The translations under genes were made by a program, and so were the position numbers. Below, one piece after another: positions 7,169 through 11,266 of a stretch of DNA of 11,266 nucleotides; the stretch's first letter is position 1; each line of letters begins with the position of its first letter. The notes beneath the pieces were generated by a model. That model worked only from the letters and a program-made list of their open reading frames with translations, was not told where the DNA came from and did not search any database. Origin of the DNA: Methanosphaera sp. rholeuAM74 (GTDB lineage Archaea > Methanobacteriota > Methanobacteria > Methanobacteriales > Methanobacteriaceae); assembly GCA_003266075.1 (NCBI GenBank), contig MUZZ01000181.1:1-11266 (forward strand). Direction: 5' to 3'.

Positions 7169-7205
7169 AAAAAAAAAAAACACACTCAAAAAAAAATCAA
7201 AAAAA
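7169..7205 (-). terminator. Triple oligo-T terminator of the five-gene cluster
   Basis: On the minus strand, downstream of the EF-1beta stop at 7219, there are three T tracts of 7 (7205-7199), 9 (7196-7188) and 12 (7180-7169). They are separated by GA and by a GAGTGTG-like spacer. Successive T tracts are the typical archaeal termination signal and mark the end of the ycaO-to-EF-1beta unit. Confidence 0.8.
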
Positions 7206-7218
7206 GAGAATGCTAAAA

Positions 7219-7485
<267 letters not shown>

Positions 7486-7524
7486 AATATATCACCTAAA
7501 AACTTCTAATTATAATAAATCCAT

Positions 7525-7689
7525 CTATGGTCCTTTGAAACCACATTCACAACTGTATTCATGTCCAAAAGTTCTGCATTTAGGACATCTGAAAATTTCA
7601 GCATCACATTCAGGACAGTAGAACTTCACGTATTCATCGATTGGTGAAATCTCTTGTTTACAAGAAGTACAAATCATTTTTTCTGCCAT
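7525..7689 (-). CDS. Small zinc-ribbon protein, predicted RNA-binding/translation-associated (COG2888-like)
   Basis: A short gene of 54 codons reads [17 protein letters not shown]..., ending in CECGFKGP. It has four CxxC-type pairs: CTSC (residues 7-10), CPEC (25-28), CPKC (35-38) and CECG (47-50). This arrangement can bind two zinc ions. The pattern matches the small archaeal family described as Zn-ribbon RNA-binding proteins with a role in translation, known only by prediction and by a haloarchaeal structure-level homologue. A perfect Shine-Dalgarno sequence GGAGGT (7703-7698) lies eight bases before the ATG, inside the last codons of the preceding kinase gene; the stop-to-start gap is two bases, so translation is probably coupled. 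Its place directly before EF-1beta supports a translation link. Confidence 0.9.
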   Translation of the reverse strand: MAEKMICTSCKQEISPIDEYVKFYCPECDAEIFRCPKCRTFGHEYSCECGFKGP

Positions 7690-7691
7690 AA

Positions 7692-8348
7692 CTATTTACC
7701 TCCTATATATGTACATTTAATTAATTTATTATCACCGTTGAGATGGTCGAGCACCCTACCAGGATACATACCATTAACCACAAAACAGCTTAAATTATAT
7801 TTAATCAGTAATTTTGGTAAGCATTTATCCACACAAGTTTCTTCAAAAATTAATAGTTTATTCGCACTTATTCTTTTTACAAGTTTTTTATTATTTGAGG
7901 AAATGTTACCACTATATATACCATCTACATTTGTTAATATTAATAGTTTGGCATTTATACGATGTGCTAACCAACACGCTATCGAATCAGAAGTAACATC
8001 CCATGAATGTTTAAGGGGGTCTAAACTCCTCATCAAATCATAAACCAGCAACAAGGGAATTTTACCACATTCATGTACACCAGAGATACTTTCAATATCA
8101 TTAACAGCTACAACATATTCATTTCTATCAGCTATCAACTCACCAAGAATATCCATACATTTAATGGCACTCCAATGATTAACATCATCAGAAAAAGTCT
8201 TAACACTATTAAACTCACGTAAAGAATTTGCAAGACGTCCTCCACCACTAACTAGGACAACATCCTCACTACTTTCACCTAGAACTTCACAGATGTCATC
8301 AACGTAGTCTGGAAATAGACTACCACCAATTTTCACAACAACAACCAT
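7692..8348 (-). CDS. mfnE: MfnE, [5-(aminomethyl)furan-3-yl]methyl phosphate kinase (amino acid kinase family)
   Basis: MfnE phosphorylates (5-(aminomethyl)furan-3-yl)methyl phosphate to the diphosphate, an ATP-dependent step in the synthesis of methanofuran, the C1 carrier of the first CO2-reduction step. The 218 residues show an amino-acid-kinase fold: KIGGSL at 6-11 (phosphate loop), VSGGGRLA at 33-40, WDVTSDSIA at 116-124, and the ATP-site motif LTNVDGIY at 138-145. The C-terminal [15 protein letters not shown] (191-205) is typical of this methanogen kinase group. The length is shorter than acetylglutamate or aspartate kinases and there is no ACT domain, which argues against those. It starts ten bases after pth2 with only a weak AGGG ribosome site. 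Older annotations of such genes as uridylate or glutamate kinase would be wrong. Confidence 0.85.
   Translation of the reverse strand: MVVVVKIGGSLFPDYVDDICEVLGESSEDVVLVSGGGRLANSLREFNSVKTFSDDVNHWSAIKCMDILGELIADRNEYVVAVNDIESISGVHECGKIPLLLVYDLMRSLDPLKHSWDVTSDSIACWLAHRINAKLLILTNVDGIYSGNISSNNKKLVKRISANKLLIFEETCVDKCLPKLLIKYNLSCFVVNGMYPGRVLDHLNGDNKLIKCTYIGGK
7698..7703 (-). promoter_or_regulatory. Shine-Dalgarno of the zinc-ribbon gene embedded in mfnE
   Basis: GGAGGT on the minus strand encodes two glycine codons at the very end of MfnE (IGGK) and sits eight bases before the next ATG. It decides the start of the 54-codon gene and implies coupled translation. Confidence 0.85.
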
Positions 8349-8358
8349 AATAAAAACC

Positions 8359-8697
8359 CTATAATAACTTCAAGTGACCTGTTAGCTTGTCAACAACCTC
8401 ATCACAATCAGGACCAATACCGACACATGTACGGGTATTAGGCTCTATCTGGGTATGGCCAGCATCAGTAATTAATGCACACACAACACCCATTTTTTTA
8501 GCTTCCTGATATAACTCAAGTAATTCTTCTTCACTTTGTACCTTTAACACAATCTTCTTGTAACCACATGACTCCCATTTAAGAATTTTGTCTTTGTCAG
8601 CTCTCTTATATGATTCGAGGGAGGCGTGGGATGCCTGTGCAGCTATTTTGCCTTTACTCATCTTAAGGTCGTTACGTACAACTATTGCCTGTTTCAT
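8359..8697 (-). CDS. pth2: Peptidyl-tRNA hydrolase, archaeal/eukaryotic type (Pth2)
   Basis: This enzyme cleaves the ester between tRNA and a stalled peptide, recycling peptidyl-tRNA that has dropped off the ribosome. The 112 residues are the normal single-domain length. The opening MKQAIVVRNDLKMSKGKIAA and the following QASHAS (to residue 26) form the conserved substrate-binding helix start. ITDAGHTQIEPNTRTCVGIGP (76-96) is the second active-site signature, and the chain ends in the usual GHLKLL. The start is marked by AGGAGG at 8714-8709, eleven bases upstream. It follows ycaO by 30 bases and precedes mfnE by ten, so it is part of the same transcript. Confidence 0.96.
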   Translation of the reverse strand: MKQAIVVRNDLKMSKGKIAAQASHASLESYKRADKDKILKWESCGYKKIVLKVQSEEELLELYQEAKKMGVVCALITDAGHTQIEPNTRTCVGIGPDCDEVVDKLTGHLKLL

Positions 8698-8727
8698 TTA
8701 AAAAGAATCCTCCTATACCTATTTTAA

Positions 8728-9927
8728 TTACATAATCGTGTCCGGTTTCAATCTGTCACCGACCCTAGATGAATCAACTGAAAACAATTCCATCTTCGGA
8801 ATAATAACTCTTACAACCGGTATCTGGATATCTCTTGTCAAATCAACATAGTATGCGTCTTCAACTCCATCCTCCCTAAGTAGTTTCATAGTCAAGTCAA
8901 TGTCCTCTTTAAAGGTGTTCTTTGATCTATCTTCCATATCATCCAAATGTATGTAATCAGTAGATTCTCCGAACCAGTGTTTGTTTATTCTCTTCATTCG
9001 TTCATAACCTGTTTCACGTAGCAGATTTGCACGTACAGCGTCTTCACGTGTTCCATGTATCTGTGTTGCCCTACTTTGAGCAACCTCCGTAATTGCCCTA
9101 ATAGCCGCAATTTTTGGGTCAAGATGAGTACCTATTCCCAGGGTAAGAAGTGCCGGATCTTTAAGTGATAAGTCATCAGAAACAGCACCAATAGTGGTAA
9201 TCCCATTGGGTCTTGTAAGGTCAAGCAACTTAATATCCACATTAGCCTCCCTGAATCTGCTAAGCAGGGATTTGATATACTCATCTTCTGAGTCTTGGCA
9301 GACTACCTCTGGAACTTCCATCTTATAGGCTTCAAAGAAGCTCCAAGAATCCCGTTCTACTACTTCCATCATGCCATGAAACACTGCTTCCTCCAAAACA
9401 TTTCCGGATGCCAAACCATTAGTGTTTGATAGAAATAAATGCTTTACCGAGTCATTATTGTATGGGTGGAAGGTGGCATTTGCCGGAACGAGCATTGAAT
9501 CGTCTGTTGTCACGGATTTTCCCATAACCCATTCAAGTTTTTCGTCAACATACTCATATCCACTAGGCAGAATCAAGTCATTGGGGTTTAGACAGCTACT
9601 ACTATCATAGGCTTGGACGTATGTCTCATCATTTCCCTGCATTTCAGCAGAGTACCTTTCAATGGCTTCCATTATCGAGGAAACTTTGGCATGTACATCT
9701 GTCGGTCCTTTACCGGCATAGACACTAACGGCTCCTTCATGTGCTAATGGTCTTATGGATGTGTAAACCGGTATGTTCAGCCTGTCAAGATGGGTTATGT
9801 TGGATGTTCTGGTCAATCCAATACTTGATGTGACCTCTGATACCTTCTTTAAGGTTTCCTCTGGGTTAACACTTCTATGCGTGGATTTCTTATATTTTAT
9901 CGGAGTATCGTTTAACATAGTTATCAT
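8728..9927 (-). CDS. ycaO: YcaO-type McrA-glycine thioamidation protein (methanogenesis marker 1)
   Basis: YcaO proteins activate a peptide amide with ATP. The methanogen type installs the thioglycine in the alpha subunit of methyl-coenzyme M reductase, the methane-forming enzyme. The 399 residues show the YcaO ATP/Mg motifs in order: SSIMEAIERYSAEMQG (83-98; the S-x3-E-xx-ER motif), HGMMEVVERDSW (184-195; E-xx-E) and AITEVAQSRATQIHG (278-292; E-xx-Q-xR). The sequence is full length for the methanogenesis-marker-1 group. There is no Shine-Dalgarno sequence; a TATA-like AAATAAAT at 9948-9941 would place the transcript start near 9919, so Met4 (ATG at 9918) as a leaderless start is a fair alternative to Met1. 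It is first in the five-gene cluster. Its usual partner TfuA is not in the window. Confidence 0.93.
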   Translation of the reverse strand: MITMLNDTPIKYKKSTHRSVNPEETLKKVSEVTSSIGLTRTSNITHLDRLNIPVYTSIRPLAHEGAVSVYAGKGPTDVHAKVSSIMEAIERYSAEMQGNDETYVQAYDSSSCLNPNDLILPSGYEYVDEKLEWVMGKSVTTDDSMLVPANATFHPYNNDSVKHLFLSNTNGLASGNVLEEAVFHGMMEVVERDSWSFFEAYKMEVPEVVCQDSEDEYIKSLLSRFREANVDIKLLDLTRPNGITTIGAVSDDLSLKDPALLTLGIGTHLDPKIAAIRAITEVAQSRATQIHGTREDAVRANLLRETGYERMKRINKHWFGESTDYIHLDDMEDRSKNTFKEDIDLTMKLLREDGVEDAYYVDLTRDIQIPVVRVIIPKMELFSVDSSRVGDRLKPDTIM

Positions 9928-9940
9928 TACTTATAATCTA

Positions 9941-9948
9941 ATTTATTT
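9941..9948 (-). promoter_or_regulatory. Putative TATA element of the ycaO-led cluster
   Basis: The minus strand reads AAATAAAT. By the usual archaeal spacing of about 25 bases, initiation would fall near 9919, around the ycaO start codons. The rest of the 81-base gap (9928-10008) shows no gene and no clear T-tract terminator for the M50 protease gene upstream, so read-through from that gene cannot be excluded. Confidence 0.3.
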
Positions 9949-10008
9949 GAATTTACGTTTTTGATAGTGTTGCTTTATTTCCATATATCTTCTAATATCA
10001 TATCAAAG

Positions 10009-10641
10009 CTATATCAGTTGTATTGTGTAGGATGTATAGGTTAGTACTCCCGCAATCACTATGACCGCAAGCCATATGAATATATTCCATTTCAGCACTT
10101 TTGATCCATCTAACATTGGTATTGGAAGTAGGTTGAACAATGCAAGAAAGCTGTTGACACTACATCCTATAGTACAGGTAATCAGTAGGTAAATCATAAA
10201 ATCAAAATTATTCACGTTTATCATTCCCTTTATGCTTAATCCTGCAAATAGGAATAGTATTGCCAGTACTATGTTTACCAGTGGACCTGCAACGGATATT
10301 ACTCCGTTTTCCTTTTCGGTTATCGTACCATATGGTGATGCTATGTAAACAGCTCCCGGTGCAAGAAATACGAATCCTAGGAAACTGCTTATTATTGCGA
10401 GGATTAATCCTTCATTCCATTTTCTGAACTCAGCATAAAATCCATATTTCTGTGCTACAACCTTATGTCCCAGTTCATGTAGTATGAAACTCAATCCCAC
10501 GGTAAATAATGATATTGGTATTAATATTATTAGATTTCCTATTTCAAAGCTTCTTCCATTGAAAATATATGCAAACAGTAATGTTATCACGGTTATTGCT
10601 ATACTCAAATCTTTAAGTTCTGTTTTTGAAAAAGTAACCAT
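10009..10641 (-). CDS. Site-2 protease-type membrane metalloprotease (peptidase M50)
   Basis: This intramembrane zinc protease has 210 residues and about six hydrophobic segments. HELGH at 55-59 gives the two zinc histidines and the catalytic glutamate within a membrane helix. SVAGPLVNIVLA (116-127) is the conserved middle helix. FNLLPIPMLDGSKVLKW (169-185) carries the third zinc ligand, Asp178, in the family's N-P-x-DG-like motif. There is no PDZ or CBS domain, so it belongs to the small archaeal M50 group. Site-2 proteases cut membrane-bound substrates such as anti-sigma or regulator anchors in bacteria; the archaeal substrates are unknown. GGTGA, with spacing of about seven bases, supports the start. 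The gene is divergent from the M24 peptidase gene. Confidence 0.9.
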   Translation of the reverse strand: MVTFSKTELKDLSIAITVITLLFAYIFNGRSFEIGNLIILIPISLFTVGLSFILHELGHKVVAQKYGFYAEFRKWNEGLILAIISSFLGFVFLAPGAVYIASPYGTITEKENGVISVAGPLVNIVLAILFLFAGLSIKGMINVNNFDFMIYLLITCTIGCSVNSFLALFNLLPIPMLDGSKVLKWNIFIWLAVIVIAGVLTYTSYTIQLI

Positions 10642-10721
10642 ATTTATTCACCATATATTTTATATTAAATATTATTTATATTATTAATTATTTAAATCTA
10701 TTTATATTTGGGGGTTTTGTT
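10642..10721. promoter_or_regulatory. Divergent promoter region between M50 and M24 peptidase genes
   Basis: These 80 bases are nearly all A/T. On the plus strand a TATA-like TTATTTATATTA at about 10673-10684 would start transcription near 10703-10705, before the GGGGGT ribosome site (10710-10715, six bases before the ATG). On the minus strand the GGTGA ribosome site of the M50 gene lies at about 10653-10649, with several TATA-like stretches upstream that cannot be ranked by eye. Confidence 0.45.
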
Positions 10722-11266
10722 ATGAAGAATGAAGAGATAATGTTACAACTTAACGAGGAATGTATAGATTCATTTTTCGTCTATAACGCTGAAAACATTA
10801 AATATGTATCTGATTTCTATCCTTCCAGTTTTGCATACATGATTATAACTGATGAACCTGTATTATACGTTAACAGTATTGATAGGGAGGATGCTTTAGA
10901 TAAATCTAGCGTTGAAGTCAGGGATATAGAGAAGTTATCTGATTTGAAGGATTTGCTCAAGGGAAAGGTTGGCGTAGAAAAATCATTGGATTTTGAGTTT
11001 TTAAGGTATTTGTCTGATGACGTCTCCAGTATTGTCTCATCAAAGGTCATCGAGGATAAACGGAAAACTAAGACAAAATCTGAGATTACCAGAATAAGAA
11101 ATTCTATTGGCATTGCAGAAAATGCTATTGGTGAGATTGATTTTACCAGTACTGAAAAGTATGCTGCTGCTACGTTGGAGTTTGATATGACCATTAATGG
11201 ATCTATTAAACCTGCTTTTGATACTATTGTCGCTTCTGGGGAGCGTTCTAGTTTGCCACATTCGGT
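10722..11266 (+). CDS. M24 family metallopeptidase, Xaa-Pro peptidase-like (3' partial)
   Basis: The frame is open from the ATG at 10722 to the right edge: 181 full codons plus two bases. The first 110 residues or so form a creatinase/prolidase N-terminal domain (MKNEEIMLQLNEECIDSFFV; NAENIKYVSDFYPS), with a VGVEKSLDFEFLRYL strand-helix. The linker helix VIEDKRKTKTKSEITRIR leads into the pita-bread catalytic domain, of which INGSIKPAFDTIVASGERSS and LPHSV are visible. That last segment contains the conserved substrate-site histidine (PH). The metal ligands lie beyond the window. The family removes N-terminal residues before proline or splits Xaa-Pro dipeptides in the cytosol. GGGGGT is the ribosome site. 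Confidence 0.85.
   Translation, partial: MKNEEIMLQLNEECIDSFFVYNAENIKYVSDFYPSSFAYMIITDEPVLYVNSIDREDALDKSSVEVRDIEKLSDLKDLLKGKVGVEKSLDFEFLRYLSDDVSSIVSSKVIEDKRKTKTKSEITRIRNSIGIAENAIGEIDFTSTEKYAAATLEFDMTINGSIKPAFDTIVASGERSSLPHS

Noticed and set aside
10817..11194. Minus-strand frame opposite the M24 peptidase
   Set aside because: The plus-strand frame has a ribosome site and creatinase/M24 motifs. The minus product is Ser/Leu-rich and featureless.

Overview
The window is AT-rich and archaeal. It most likely comes from a host-associated member of the Methanobacteriales, with Methanosphaera the best fit. Three things point there: a methanogenesis-marker YcaO protein and a methanofuran-biosynthesis kinase (a methanogen); archaeal EF-1beta and Pth2 (an archaeon); and a large Asn/Thr-rich beta-helix/Ig-like surface protein of the kind abundant in gut Methanosphaera and Methanobrevibacter. 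The genus is inferred from gene content and composition, not from a database match.

Layout. (1) 1-2484 (+) is the 3' part of a large adhesin-like protein whose start lies upstream of the window. It ends in a run of oligo-T tracts. (2) 2611-4865 (-) is a two-gene operon for a secretion/pilus-type ATPase (GspE/TadA/VirB11 class) and a single-domain GspF/TadC-like membrane platform, in the order ATPase then platform. (3) A 66-bp divergent promoter region separates the ATPase gene from 4932-5870 (+), a SAM-methyltransferase-like protein with an N-terminal cysteine-rich (zinc-ribbon-like) module. (4) That gene converges on, and shares a CTAG stop overlap with, 5867-7108 (-), a TctA-family permease without TctB or TctC beside it. 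(5) 7219-9927 (-) is a tight five-gene cluster read as ycaO - pth2 - mfnE - 54-aa zinc-ribbon protein - EF-1beta. It ends in a triple T-tract terminator. (6) 10009-10641 (-) is an M50 site-2-type membrane protease. Across an 80-bp divergent promoter region lies the start of an M24 (Xaa-Pro peptidase-like) gene that runs off the right edge.

How the genes fit together. The five-gene cluster joins methanogenesis enzymes (McrA glycine thioamidation, methanofuran synthesis) with translation housekeeping (peptidyl-tRNA hydrolase, a predicted translation-associated Zn-ribbon protein, the EF-1alpha exchange factor). This suggests co-expression of energy metabolism and protein synthesis. The left half concerns the cell surface: an exported adhesin faces an assembly ATPase/platform pair, but no pilin or prepilin peptidase is present here.

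I found no CRISPR array, transposon, rRNA or tRNA, and nothing that is convincingly a wholly new system. The most useful extras are the 54-codon zinc-ribbon gene, the translation/methanogenesis operon, the pilin-less secretion pair, and the methyltransferase whose fold appears to stop after strand 5.
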